A stretch of DNA of 64,000 nucleotides from DASUPK01 sp963801055 (GCA_963801055.1 CAWDDE010000004.1:58134-122133), one strand, 5' to 3'; counted from the first letter of the stretch, positions 15,579 through 24,946 are shown. Numbers and translations: made by a program. Notes: generated by a model from the sequence alone, not told the origin.

Positions 15579-16894
15579 GATTCGAGCCCGCCGGGCCTCT
15601 GCGCGGAGAGCTCAAGCCTCCCCCCGACAAGTCGATCTCCCATCGAGCCGCCCTGATCGGCGCGATGGCGGACGGGCCGACCAGGATCACCGGCTACCTG
15701 GAGTCCGCCGACACCCGCGCAACGCTGCGGGCGGTTGGGGACGTGGGAGCGGCGGTCAGGGAGGGCGAGGCGGATGACCACGGGGGGTTCTTCGTCGAGA
15801 TCGACGGGATCGGCCTGCGGGGCCCGCGACCGGCGGAGATCGACGTGGGCAACGCGGGGACGCTCCTGCGGATCATGCCGGGGTGGCTGGCGGGGCAGCC
15901 GTCGGGCGAGTGGACCCTCGATGGCGACGAGTCGATCCGCCGTCGCCCGGTCGACCGGATCGCAGAGCCGCTGCGCCGAATGGGTGCCGACGTCGACTGC
16001 CGTAACGGGCGCCTGCCGCCCCTTCGCGTGCGCGGCTCGGCGCTCACGGGCATCAACTACGAGATGCCGGTGGCGAGCGCCCAAGTCAAGTCCTGCCTGC
16101 TCCTCGCCGGGCTGTTGGCTGAGGGGGGGACGACCATCCACGAGCCTTACTGGACCCGTGACCACACCGAGCGGATGTTGGCGGCCGCAGGCGCGGACAT
16201 CCGCCGGGACGGCGGTCGCGTCACGGTCTCGCGGGCCGAGCGGCTCGAGGCGGGGGACGTTCCGGTCCCCGGCGATTTCTCCTCGGCCGCGTTTCTGATG
16301 GTCGCCGCGCTGCTGGTGCCGGGCAGCCAGATCAGCCTGCGTGAGGTCGGCATCAACCGCGCCCGGATCGGGCTGCTCTCGATCCTCTCGCGGATGGGCG
16401 TGGAGATGGGAGCGGCCCACGACGGGGATCGCGCGATGACCGTCGACGAGATCCGAGAGCCGGGGCCCGAACCGATAGCCACCCTCATTGTCCGGCACGC
16501 CCCGCTGAGCGGCGCGACCGTCACGCGGGAGGACGTCCCATCCATGATCGACGAACTGCCCCTGGTTGCCCTGCTCGGCTGCTTCGCCGAGGGCGAGACG
16601 GTCGTGGAGGGCGCGGCGGAGCTCCGCGCCAAGGAGTCGGACCGGATCGCGGGGATCGTCGACGGGCTCTCGGCGCTCGGTGCAGAGATCGAGACGCAGC
16701 CGGACGGCTTCGCTGTGCGAGGGACCGGCGGGCTGCGAGGCGGCATGCTGGACGCGCGCGGCGATCACCGGCTGGCGATGCTCGGAGCCATCGCGGGGCT
16801 TGCCTCGCAGGAGGGCGTAGAGGTGGAGGGGTTCGAGTCGGTCGCGGTGAGTTACCCGCGCTTCGAGCGGGACCTGCGCTCGCTTCTCGGCTAG
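15575..16894 (+). CDS. aroA: EPSP synthase (3-phosphoshikimate 1-carboxyvinyltransferase)
   Basis: Penultimate shikimate-pathway enzyme, transferring enolpyruvyl from PEP to shikimate 3-phosphate. Visible are PPDKSISHRAALIGA with substrate Lys and Arg near residue 15, VGNAGTLLRIM, and LRAKESDRIAGIVDGL, quoted as LRAKESDRI. VDELPLVALLGCFAEG carries the catalytic Asp region, and GDHRLAMLG is near the C-terminus. It has 439 residues. ATG 15575 overlaps the tyrA stop. Its stop shares the palindromic CTAG with the stop of the converging cupin gene. Confidence 0.96.
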   Translation: MRFEPAGPLRGELKPPPDKSISHRAALIGAMADGPTRITGYLESADTRATLRAVGDVGAAVREGEADDHGGFFVEIDGIGLRGPRPAEIDVGNAGTLLRIMPGWLAGQPSGEWTLDGDESIRRRPVDRIAEPLRRMGADVDCRNGRLPPLRVRGSALTGINYEMPVASAQVKSCLLLAGLLAEGGTTIHEPYWTRDHTERMLAAAGADIRRDGGRVTVSRAERLEAGDVPVPGDFSSAAFLMVAALLVPGSQISLREVGINRARIGLLSILSRMGVEMGAAHDGDRAMTVDEIREPGPEPIATLIVRHAPLSGATVTREDVPSMIDELPLVALLGCFAEGETVVEGAAELRAKESDRIAGIVDGLSALGAEIETQPDGFAVRGTGGLRGGMLDARGDHRLAMLGAIAGLASQEGVEVEGFESVAVSYPRFERDLRSLLG

Positions 16895-17226
16895 CCCGAG
16901 CTGAGCTGCGACGGATGGCCGTCCCCCGGCCAGGGGGAGAGCACCAGCAGGATCCGCGAGTCGTCGACCGCCTGCACCTCGTGGCGCTCGGCAGGATCGA
17001 ATACCGCGAGCAGACCGGTCCCGCCGGCGGCCCATTTGCCGTCGGGCGTGTTGAGCTCGACGTTGCCGGCGATCACCAGCAGCCAGGCGCGCTCATGCAC
17101 CTGGTGCTCCTGGAGCTGCTCGCCCTTCGGCAGGTTGATCAGGATCGCCCTGCCCTCGGACTCGGAGTCGAGCACCTCCGGCTGATGTGGCAGGACCTCG
17201 AGCTCGTTCAGGTTCCAGCTCTCCAT
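16891..17226 (-). CDS. Small cupin-domain protein
   Basis: A single-domain cupin of 111 residues. The two cupin motifs can be read as GEQLQEHQVHERAWLLVIAG, quoted as EQLQEHQVHERAW, with an H-x-H-E pattern, and VFDPAERHEVQAVDDSRILLV, quoted as DPAERHEVQAVDD, with the second His. A metal-binding role is therefore likely; the ligand is unknown. ATG 17226 was chosen; GTG 17232, two codons upstream, is nearer to the TAAAGT hexamer. The 3' end overlaps aroA by three bases tail to tail. The gene breaks the run of plus-strand genes. Confidence 0.75.
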   Translation of the reverse strand: MESWNLNELEVLPHQPEVLDSESEGRAILINLPKGEQLQEHQVHERAWLLVIAGNVELNTPDGKWAAGGTGLLAVFDPAERHEVQAVDDSRILLVLSPWPGDGHPSQLSSG

Positions 17227-17237
17227 CGTCACCCGGC

Positions 17238-17243
17238 ACTTTA
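17238..17243 (-). promoter_or_regulatory. -10-like element of the cupin gene
   Basis: TAAAGT on the minus strand, 5 nt before GTG 17232 and 11 nt before ATG 17226. Confidence 0.45.
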
Positions 17244-17273
17244 TCTCCGCGCCCCCAGCGAGGCAGACCCTAG

Positions 17274-17380
17274 GTGCGAGGGCGTTATGCGAGGGCGTCA
17301 TGCGAGGGTGCTCCGTAAGGAGCAACCCGATTTACGCAGGCGCGACCCGTTTGGCTCAGGCGACCCGTTTAATGGAGCCG
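17274..17380 (+). repeat. Dispersed palindromic repeat, copy 2 (three nested pairs)
   Basis: Left arms GCGAGGGCG (17276), GCGAGGGCG (17289) and GCGAGGGTGCTCC (17302-17314) face right arms GGAGCAACCCG (17319-17329), CGCGACCCG (17341) and CGACCCG (17361). The inner loop is GTAA. It ends at the cmk start codon. Confidence 0.85.
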
Positions 17381-18019
17381 ATGGTGATCGCGATCGACGG
17401 CCCGGCAGGGGCCGGCAAGTCAACAGTGGCCCAGGGCGTCGCGAGGGCGCTCGGGTTCACCTATCTCGACTCCGGGGCGATGTACCGCACCGTCGCGCTC
17501 GCTGCGCTCGACCGGGGGCTCGACCTCGCGGATGGCGAGCGACTGGGGGAGATGGCGTGGACTCTCGACGTCACCTTCGACGGCGACTCGATTCGGCTCG
17601 ACGGCGAGCCCGTGGGCGGAAGGATCCGCGCCCCAGAGGTGACGGTCGCCGCCTCGAAGGTCTCGGTACATCCGCAGGTGAGGCGGGCGATGGTGAAGCG
17701 CCAGCGGGAGCTGATCGCGGCGGGCAATTACGTCGCGGAGGGCAGGGACATCGGGACCGTGGTCAGCCCCGATGCGCCGCTCAAGGTCTTCCTGACGGCG
17801 AGCGAGGAGGAGCGCGCGCGCCGCCGCGCGGCCGAGACCGGTGAGTCCGTCGCCAAGGTCCGAGAGGGGATCGAGGACCGAGATCGGCGCGACCGCGGCC
17901 GCGAGCACGGTGCGCTGCGCGCAGCCGACGATTCGGTCGCGCTCGACACGACGAACCTGACTCCGGACCAGGTCGTGGAGCGGATCGCCGAGCTGGCTCG
18001 CGAGAGGGGGATTGCCTGA
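17372..18019 (+). CDS. cmk: Cytidylate kinase
   Basis: Phosphorylates CMP and dCMP. The P-loop is IDGPAGAGKST at residues 8-18; LDSGAMYRTVALAAL and AEGRDIGTVV are the CMP-binding regions of the family, and a Lys-rich LID follows. It has 215 residues. Start ATG 17372 (or ATG-GTG at 17381) lies at the right edge of the palindromic repeat; reading further upstream would translate the repeat itself. The stop TGA shares a base with the der start codon, a conserved cmk-der order. Confidence 0.93.
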   Translation: MEPMVIAIDGPAGAGKSTVAQGVARALGFTYLDSGAMYRTVALAALDRGLDLADGERLGEMAWTLDVTFDGDSIRLDGEPVGGRIRAPEVTVAASKVSVHPQVRRAMVKRQRELIAAGNYVAEGRDIGTVVSPDAPLKVFLTASEEERARRRAAETGESVAKVREGIEDRDRRDRGREHGALRAADDSVALDTTNLTPDQVVERIAELARERGIA

Positions 18020-19414
18020 TGGAGGGCTCCGGCGGCGGGTCGAGCGCGCCTGCCCGGCCATTGCGGCGCCGCCCCGCGGTCGCCGTGGTCGGGTTCCCGA
18101 ATGCGGGGAAGAGCACCCTGATCAACCGGCTGGCCGGCGGGCGCGAGGCGGTGACGGACGCCGAGCCGGGGGTGACCAGGGACCGCCGCGCCCTCGAATG
18201 CGAGTGGAACGGCCTCAGCTTCGACCTCATCGACACGGGCGGTGTGGACCTGGCCAACTCGGACGCGCTGGCACGCGCCGTCCAGTCCCAGGCGAGGGCG
18301 GCGATCGAGGACGCGGAGGTGATCCTGCTCGTCGCGGACGCCCGTAGCGGCCTGGGACCGGGCGACGCCGAGCTCGCGGACTTGCTGCGCCGTTCGGCTA
18401 GACCTGTCGTGGTCGCCGCCAACAAGATCGACCGGCCGGAGGACGAGCATCTCGCTGCCGAACTCAACGCGCTCGGCCTCGGTGAGCCGATCCCCGCTTC
18501 CGCCACGCACGGTCTCGGCAGCGGTGACCTGCTCGACCGCCTGGTGGAGGAGCTGCGCAGACACTGGGTGGAGGCCGGGGAAGGAGGAGGAAGGCGACGC
18601 GGTCCCCAGGATCGCGATCCTCGGACGACCCAATGTCGGCAAGTCGTCGCTGCTCAACGCCCTGCTCGGCTCGGAGCGGGTGATCGTCAACGAGCGCGCC
18701 GGCACCACTCGCGATCCGGTCGACACCGAGGCCGTGGTCGACGGCGAGCGGGTGGTGCTCGTCGACACCGCCGGGCTGCGCAGGCGCGGCAAGGTCGCGG
18801 GGACTGTCGGCTACTACGCGCAGCTGCGCTCTGAGCGCGCCGCCGAGCGCGCCGACGCGGCGATCGTGGTCTGCGACGCGACCGAGGGCCTGACGGCCGA
18901 GGACCTCCGGGTGGCCGACCTCGCGATGCGGTCGGGCTGTGCCACGCTCCTCGCCCTCAACAAGTGGGACGTCTCGCGCACCGAGTTGGACGATGCGAGG
19001 GCGCGGGCCGGGCAGAAGCTCCGCCTTCGTCCGCCCGTGCTCACCTGCTCGGCGTTCACCGGACGGGGCGTCGCGGCCGTGCTGCGGGAGGCGGTCAGGC
19101 TCGCCGGCCGAGCGGCCGAGCGCATTCCCACCCCTGGGCTCAACAAATTCGTCGCGAGCGTGGTCGCCGATCGCCCGCCGCCACAGCGTCACGGCAGGCG
19201 TCTACGCCTCTACTACGCGGCCCAGGTCGGACGGCGGCCTCCGCGTTTCGCCATCCAGGTGAACGATCGGCGGCTGATCAGCCGCGCCTGGGCCTTCTAT
19301 CTCGAGAACCGGCTGCGCGAGGCGTACAACATGCAGGGCGTGCCCCTGGTGATCGACTACGTCCCGCGCAAGGGTCGTCGGAACCGGAGCGTGCAACGCG
19401 CGGGCCGGGTATAA
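18019..19414 (+). CDS. der: GTPase Der (EngA), frame change between the two GTPase domains
   Basis: Essential double-GTPase that acts in 50S ribosome assembly. Domain 1, in the first frame, has GFPNAGKST, DTGGV and NKID. Domain 2, in the +1 frame, has GRPNVGKSS, DTAGL and NKWD, then the KH-like C-terminal part ending VPLVIDYVPRKGRR. The first frame loses homology after LRRHWVEAGE (about 18580), and the second resumes at EEEGDAVPRIAI (about 18585). The switch lies in the purine-rich tract 18575-18592. A single extra base in the sequence is the simplest explanation; real gene splitting or programmed shifting is possible but less likely. Confidence 0.85.
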
Positions 19415-19415
19415 C
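19410..19415 (+). promoter_or_regulatory. -10-like element of the DUF3352 gene
   Basis: TATAAC, 9 nt before the GTG at 19425; it overlaps the der stop. Confidence 0.5.
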
Positions 19416-19424
19416 CGGCGTTCC

Positions 19425-21428
19425 GTGAGTACGCCTCAACCCGGCGGCTCTGGAGGCGAGGAAGCTTCCAGCGGAGCCGGCAGCAAGAGCGAGGAAGGCA
19501 AGGAAGGTCGCCGCGCCCGGTTTCTCCACCGGCTGAGCCTTGCTCGGCCCAAGCTTCCACCGCGCAAGAGGCTTCGGCGGGGCAAGCCGTCCGCCCCCTC
19601 GCCACCGCCGGTGGTTCCCCCGCCGAAGGGTCCGGAACCGACGCCGCCCGAGGGGTCAAAGCCTCCCGAGGAGCCGAAACGGCCGAGGGACCTGCTCTTC
19701 CGCGCAAAGACGCGCTTCCGCGCCATCGGCTACTGGCTGCGGGAGAAGGGACAGGTCACGTGGCGGGGGCTGAAGCGGGCCCGCGGGGCGACCGCGGCCT
19801 GGTGGTCCAGGCGCTCGCGGGGCAGCCGGATGCAGATCTTCGCGGCCGCAGGCGTCGTCGTCCTCTACCTGGTCGTCAAGTTCGCGCCCGTCCCCGGCGT
19901 GCCCTGCGAGATCTCGGCCGCGAAGGAGTGCGCTCCCTCTAACGACACGATCGCCTACGTGCCGCAGAACGCCGTGCTCTATGCCCACCTCACGGTCAAC
20001 AGCGACAGCCATCAGTGGGAGTTGACTCAGGACCTGCGCGACGCGCTCCCGAACTTCACCGCGCTGCTCCAGAGCGACACCAGCGACCTCGCGGGTCCAG
20101 CCGGGAAGCCGATCGACCTCTCGCGGGAGGTCCTGCCCTGGGCGAAGGACGACCTGGCGCTCCTCGGAGTCCCCGGGCCGAACAAAACCACGCCCGAGGC
20201 CTACATCACCGGCGTTGGCGACAGCACCAAGGCCAACCAGTTCGCCGCCAGCCTCTCACCCGGAGGGAGGTCGAACCAGTCCAAGCTCGGCGATGCAACG
20301 CTGACCGTCTACTCCAACGGCGTCGCCACGGCTCGGTCGGGGGGCCAGCTCGTCTTCGGAGCGCTGGGGGCCGTTCGCGCCGCGCTCGCGGCGAAGTCGG
20401 GTCAGCTGCCGGAGCTGGAGGGTTCCGACCAGAACACCGCCCGCGACGAGCTTCCGGACGTGCGGCTCGCGGAGGTCTATCTCTCACGGCTTGGCGTGGA
20501 ACGGTTCCTGGTCGGACGCCAGGGCGGCGCCACCCAGCTCGATACCTTTGTCGACTACGGGGCGACCAGCGGGATGGCCGCGTCCGCGAGGGCGCGCGAC
20601 GATGGCGTCGAGGTGAATGTCGTGAGCGAGCTCGATCCGGAGCTGGTGCAGCAGAGCCCGACGGTGTTCGCGACGCTACCCCGGTTCGATCCGGGGCTCG
20701 CCGACGAGGCTGGCCCGCGTGCGCTCGGCTATGTCGGCGTCGGCGACCTCGGCCCGGCGATCACCACGGCTCTTGTCACGGCGGGAGCCGGTGCCCAGGG
20801 GCTGGCCGGGTCGCTCAGGGGCCTCGCCCGGAGGCTCCAGCAGCAGGCGGGCGTCGATCCGCTCAAGGACCTGCTACCCGCCCTCGGCGGCCAGGCGGCA
20901 CTGGTGGCCGAGCCGACCAACGCCGCGCCTTACGCGAGCCTGATCGTCGATGACGTCGACGAGAAGCAGGCCGGCGACGCCCTGGCGGCACTCCAGCGCC
21001 CTCTACTGAAATCGCTTCGGACCGGCGGGCCGCAGGTGCCGAGCTTCCAGTCCAGGGAGATCGATGGTGTGACGGTCCACTCGCTGCAGATCTCACCCGA
21101 CGTGGACCTCTCCTACGCGATCTTCGACGGCAAGCTGGTGATCTCCACCCGGCCCGAGGGGATCGCGCAAGTGCGCTCGAGCGGCGACACCCTCGCCGAC
21201 TCGACCGATTATCAGCGGGCCGTCGATCGCCTCCCCGATCGGGTCTCGGCGCTAGTCTTCGTCAACCTCGATGAGGTCTTTGGGTTGGCGCAGCGGGCCG
21301 GCCTGGCAGAGAATCCACTGTATGCCTCGCTCGGCGAAGACATCTCGCACGTTCAATCTCTCGGCCTTGCGGTGAGAGGAAGCGAAGACGAGCTTCGCTC
21401 GGAGCTCTTCCTGGCAATCGACGAATAG
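19425..21428 (+). CDS. Membrane-anchored DUF3352 protein
   Basis: A 667-residue protein. The first 130 residues are cytoplasmic, rich in Pro, Lys and Arg (RPKLPPRKRLRR, then a Pro-rich spacer). One membrane helix follows at about 137-155 (IFAAAGVVVLYLVVKF), then a large extracellular part. The extracellular part shows the DUF3352 pattern: VPQNAVLYAHLTVNSDS near its start, LGGQAALVAEPTN, TRPEGIAQVRSSGDTLADS, quoted as TRPEGIAQVRSSGDT, and ALVFVNLDEVF. No enzyme motif is visible. It is widespread in actinobacteria with unknown function. GTG 19425 was chosen from the -10 spacing. Confidence 0.85.
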   Translation: MSTPQPGGSGGEEASSGAGSKSEEGKEGRRARFLHRLSLARPKLPPRKRLRRGKPSAPSPPPVVPPPKGPEPTPPEGSKPPEEPKRPRDLLFRAKTRFRAIGYWLREKGQVTWRGLKRARGATAAWWSRRSRGSRMQIFAAAGVVVLYLVVKFAPVPGVPCEISAAKECAPSNDTIAYVPQNAVLYAHLTVNSDSHQWELTQDLRDALPNFTALLQSDTSDLAGPAGKPIDLSREVLPWAKDDLALLGVPGPNKTTPEAYITGVGDSTKANQFAASLSPGGRSNQSKLGDATLTVYSNGVATARSGGQLVFGALGAVRAALAAKSGQLPELEGSDQNTARDELPDVRLAEVYLSRLGVERFLVGRQGGATQLDTFVDYGATSGMAASARARDDGVEVNVVSELDPELVQQSPTVFATLPRFDPGLADEAGPRALGYVGVGDLGPAITTALVTAGAGAQGLAGSLRGLARRLQQQAGVDPLKDLLPALGGQAALVAEPTNAAPYASLIVDDVDEKQAGDALAALQRPLLKSLRTGGPQVPSFQSREIDGVTVHSLQISPDVDLSYAIFDGKLVISTRPEGIAQVRSSGDTLADSTDYQRAVDRLPDRVSALVFVNLDEVFGLAQRAGLAENPLYASLGEDISHVQSLGLAVRGSEDELRSELFLAIDE

Positions 21429-21431
21429 AAC
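21426..21431 (+). promoter_or_regulatory. Possible -10-like element of metK
   Basis: TAGAAC, 6 nt before the ATG at 21438; it overlaps the preceding stop and may be coincidence. Confidence 0.35.
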
Positions 21432-21437
21432 GAGCAC

Positions 21438-22700
21438 ATGCGACAGCTTTCCGAGAACGAGTACCTCTTCACCTCCGAGTCGGTCACCGAGGGCCACCCG
21501 GACAAGGTCTGTGACCAGATCTCGGATGGCGTCCTCGACGCCGTGATGGCCGACGACCCAGCGGGGCGGGTTGCCTGCGAGTGCCTCGTCAACACCGGCC
21601 TCGTGGTCGTCTCGGGGGAGATCACCACCGAGACCTACGTCGACATCCCGGCGATCGCCCGGGAGACGATCCGCCGGATCGGCTACGACGACCCGCGCTA
21701 CGGCTTCGATCACAAGGCCTGCGCCGTGCTGACCGCGATCGACGAACAGTCCGCCGACATCGCGCAGGGCGTCGACAAGGGGTTCGAGCAGCGCGAAGGG
21801 GAGTCCTCGGACGAGATGGACTCCGCCGGCGCAGGCGACCAGGGGATGATGTTCGGCTACGCCACGCGAGAGACGAAGGCGCTGATGCCGATGCCGATTC
21901 AGCTCGCCCATCAGCTCGCCCGCCAACTGGCCGAGGTCCGCAAGGCGGAAGTGATCCCATACCTCGGCCCGGACGGCAAGACCCAGGTCACCGTCCGCTA
22001 CGAGAACGACCGTCCCGTCGAGATCGCCAAGGTCCTGGTCTCCACCCAGCACCGGGAGGAGGCCGGCGAGCAGATGATCCGCAACGATCTCTGGGAGCAC
22101 GTACTCGAGCCGGTGCTGCACACCGAGTACAAGGAGCTCTTCACCGAGCAGGAGCTGCTCGAGAACTTCATGGTCAATCCAACCGGCAAGTTCGTGATTG
22201 GCGGACCGGTCGGTGACGCCGGTCTCACTGGCCGCAAGATCATCGTCGACACCTACGGCGGTGCGGCGCGGCACGGTGGGGGCGCCTTCTCCGGCAAGGA
22301 CCCGTCGAAGGTGGACCGCTCGGCGGCCTACGCGGCCCGCTACGTGGCGAAGAACGTGGTGGCCGCCGGGCTCGCCGACCGCTGCGAGCTGCAGGTGGCA
22401 TATGCGATCGGAATGGCCCATCCGGTCTCCGTGATGGTGCAGAGCTTCGGAACCGGCAAGCTCGCGGACTCCGAGATCGCCCGGATCGTTCAGGAGAGGT
22501 TCGACCTGCGTCCGGCCGCCTTCCGGCGCTACCTCGACCTGCACCGCCCGATCTTCCAGAAGACGGCGGCCTACGGTCACTTCGGCCGCGAGGACGCCGA
22601 CTTCACCTGGGAGCGGACGGACCGCGTGGACGCCCTGCGCGAGGCCGCCGGACTAGATGCGAGGGTGCCCCGAGGCGAAGCCGAGGAGCAACGCGTTTGA
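21438..22700 (+). CDS. metK: S-adenosylmethionine synthetase
   Basis: Forms SAM from methionine and ATP. The conserved pieces are ESVTEGHPDKVCDQISD, quoted as TEGHPDKVCDQ; GAGDQGMMFGYA (signature 1); and GGGAFSGKDPSKVDRS (signature 2). The body ends normally near FTWERTDRVDALREAAGL, quoted as TWERTDRVDALREAAG. The last 14 residues, DARVPRGEAEEQRV, are encoded by a copy of the palindromic repeat and have no counterpart in the family. Total length is 420 residues. No SAM riboswitch is seen upstream, where only nine bases separate it from the preceding gene. Confidence 0.96.
   Translation: MRQLSENEYLFTSESVTEGHPDKVCDQISDGVLDAVMADDPAGRVACECLVNTGLVVVSGEITTETYVDIPAIARETIRRIGYDDPRYGFDHKACAVLTAIDEQSADIAQGVDKGFEQREGESSDEMDSAGAGDQGMMFGYATRETKALMPMPIQLAHQLARQLAEVRKAEVIPYLGPDGKTQVTVRYENDRPVEIAKVLVSTQHREEAGEQMIRNDLWEHVLEPVLHTEYKELFTEQELLENFMVNPTGKFVIGGPVGDAGLTGRKIIVDTYGGAARHGGGAFSGKDPSKVDRSAAYAARYVAKNVVAAGLADRCELQVAYAIGMAHPVSVMVQSFGTGKLADSEIARIVQERFDLRPAAFRRYLDLHRPIFQKTAAYGHFGREDADFTWERTDRVDALREAAGLDARVPRGEAEEQRV
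22657..22700 (+). repeat. Dispersed palindromic repeat, copy 3 (inside metK)
   Basis: ATGCGAGGGTGCCCCGAGGC pairs with GAAGCCGAGGAGCAACGCG; it encodes the metK C-terminal tail and stop. Confidence 0.75.
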
Positions 22701-22744
22701 TCGTGGCCGAGGTGCCGGCCTAGATCTACCGCCGTCGCCGCTCA

Positions 22745-22750
22745 TAGCCT
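22745..22750 (+). promoter_or_regulatory. -10-like element of priA
   Basis: TAGCCT, 6 nt before the GTG at 22757. Confidence 0.5.
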
Positions 22751-22756
22751 GAGCGG

Positions 22757-24944
22757 GTGACGATCGCGAAGGTAGAGCCGCTGCTCACCACCCGGAGTGT
22801 CTCCGGGCCGTTCGACTATCGCCTGCCGGAGGCGATGGACAGCGTCGACGTTGGATCGATGCTCGTGGTTCCGTTCGGGCGACGGCGAGTGGTCGGCGTG
22901 GTGGTGGGTCTGGCCGAGCGCAGCGAGCTCCCCAAGGGCCGTCTCGCCGAGCCGATCGAGGCGCTCGAGGCCGGGGTGCCGCCTGAGCTGGTCGAGCTCG
23001 GCCAGTGGGTGGGCGAGGAGTACTGCTCGACGCCCGCCCGCGGCCTGGGGCTGGTCCTGCCGCCGGGGGTCGGGACCGGTGCGGAGGCGCGCCGGGTTCG
23101 CCCGCTGGTCGAGCTCGAGGTCGAGGCGACCGTGGAGGGACTCGCCGCGGTCTCGGGAGGCGAGCGCCTTGGCCTCCGGCAGCGGGCGGTACTGCGGGCG
23201 CTCGTGGCGGGGCCGAAGCTCGCACGGACCCTGGCGGCGACGGCGGGCTCCGACCGGGCGACGCTCAGGCGCCTCGAGACTCGCGGCCTGGTCAGGAGCC
23301 GCGAGGTCGAGCGCCGACGGCGGCATGCGGCTCCAGGGGTGGGCGCGGTTCGAGGCGGCGTCCACCTCACCGCCGATCAGCAATCAGTGCTGGGCGCGAT
23401 CGTCTCGTCCCTCAGCTGAGCCGCGCGGCGCGGCCAGCCAACGATTCCTTCTCCACGGCGTGACGGGCTCCGGGAAGACGGAGGTCTACCTCGAGTCGGC
23501 GCGGGAGGCGCTCGCACGGGGGAGGGGGGCGATCGTGCTCGTCCCGGAGATCGCTCTGACCCCGCAGACGATGGACCGCTTCCGGCGGCGCTTCGGCGAC
23601 TCGGTGGCGCTGCTTCATTCTCGGATGCCCGCTGGGGCCCGCTACGACGAGTGGAGGCGGCTGCGCTCGGGCAAGGCCCGGATCTGCGTAGGGCCCCGGT
23701 CCGCCGTCTTCGCCCCGGTTGCGGATCCCGGGTTGATCGTGATCGATGAGGAGCACGATTCCTCCTATAAGCAGGAGGGCGACCCGCGGTACGACGCGCG
23801 GGAGGTTGCGAGGCGGCGCGCGACGGAGGCCGGCGCCGTGCTCCTCTGCGGCACGGCCACCCCCCGTCCGGAAAGCTGGCACGAGCTCGAACGGCTGGAG
23901 CTCTCGAGCCGCGTGGACGGACGACGGCTGCCGCCGGTGGAGATCGTCGACATGCGAGGCGGCGTCCCCGGTCCGCTGCATCCGCGTACGCGCGAGGTGT
24001 TCGCGGAGGTCGCACGCGCCGACAGCAAGGCCATCCTGCTGATCAACCGGCGAGGATGGTCCACGCACCTCACCTGCCGCTCCTGCGGCCACGCCTGGCA
24101 GTGCCCCCACTGCGACGTGTCGCTGATCCTCCACCGGGATGGCAGCCTGCGCTGCCACCACTGCGGGCACGCCGAGACGCAGCCCGAGGCGTGCCCCGAG
24201 TGCTCGTCGGTGACGATCGCCCGGGTCGGATCGGGGACCCAGCGAGTGGAGGCGGAGCTTGCCGACCTCCTGGCCCCGCTCGAGGTCTTCCGGCTCGATT
24301 CGGACAGCGCGGCGGCCAGCGGCCACGCCGAGGTCCTGAGGCGGTTCGAGTCCGCTCAGTCGGGGGTTCTCGTCGGGACCCAGATGGTTGCCAAGGGGCA
24401 CGACTTTCCAGACGTCACCCTCAGCGTCATCCTCGATGCGGATGGCGCCTTGCGGCTGCCCGACTTCCGCTCCGAGGAGCGCACCTTCGCGCTGATCACC
24501 CAGCTCGCCGGACGGAGCGGCCGCGGAGAGGCGGGCGGCCGGGTGCTCGTGCAGGCCCTGGCCACGGGGGCGCCGAGCATCCGTCACGCCGCCCGCCACG
24601 ACGCGAGCGGCTTCCTCGCGGGTGAGCTCGCGAGGCGCCGTGCCCTGCGCTACCCGCCCTTCTCGCATCTGATCGAGATCGCGCTGGCAAGCGAAGACGA
24701 GGAGCGCGTCGAGCGCTCGGCCGAGACCGTGCGCGAGCTGGTCGGGGATCGGCTCGCCGTGGACGATGACCTACTCGGGCCGGCGTCTCTCTTCCGGCTT
24801 CGCGGCCGCCACCGGCGCCGCCTGCTGGTCAAGTCGGATCGGCGGCATGACGCGGTCGAGGCCGTCCGCGACGCCGTCGCCACGGCCGTCCGAGAGCGCG
24901 CGCTCCAGCAGGTCTCGATCGCGGTCGACGTGGACCCGCAATAG
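22757..24944 (+). CDS. priA: Primosomal protein PriA helicase, frame change after the DNA-binding domain
   Basis: Replication-restart helicase. The first frame gives the 3'-end-binding domain and stops at 23417-23419 after AIVSSLS. The +1 frame continues with EPRGAASQRFLLHGVTGSGKT, quoted as RFLLHGVTGSGKT (Walker A), then DEEHD (DEAH-type box) and GTATPRPES. The zinc-binding set CRSCGHAWQCPHCDVSL, quoted as CRSCGHAWQCPHC, is followed by CHHCGH and CPECSS. The C-terminal helicase motif QLAGRSGRGEAGG is also present. The switch lies at 23396-23420. Joining the two frames gives a PriA of normal size (about 728 residues). All eight zinc Cys are present. An extra base in the assembly is the simplest cause. 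Confidence 0.85.
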
Positions 24945-24946
24945 GC

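Noticed and set aside
18019..19414. der as a decayed pseudogene
   Set aside because: All GTPase motifs and the KH-like end are intact apart from one base, and the gene is essential in bacteria; a sequence indel is likelier.
21400..21437. SAM riboswitch before metK
   Set aside because: Only nine bases separate metK from the preceding stop and no riboswitch core is visible.
22797..23410. Upstream part of the second priA frame as a coding N-terminus
   Set aside because: Its Arg/Ser/Trp-rich translation has no homology, while the other frame encodes the normal PriA N-terminal domain.
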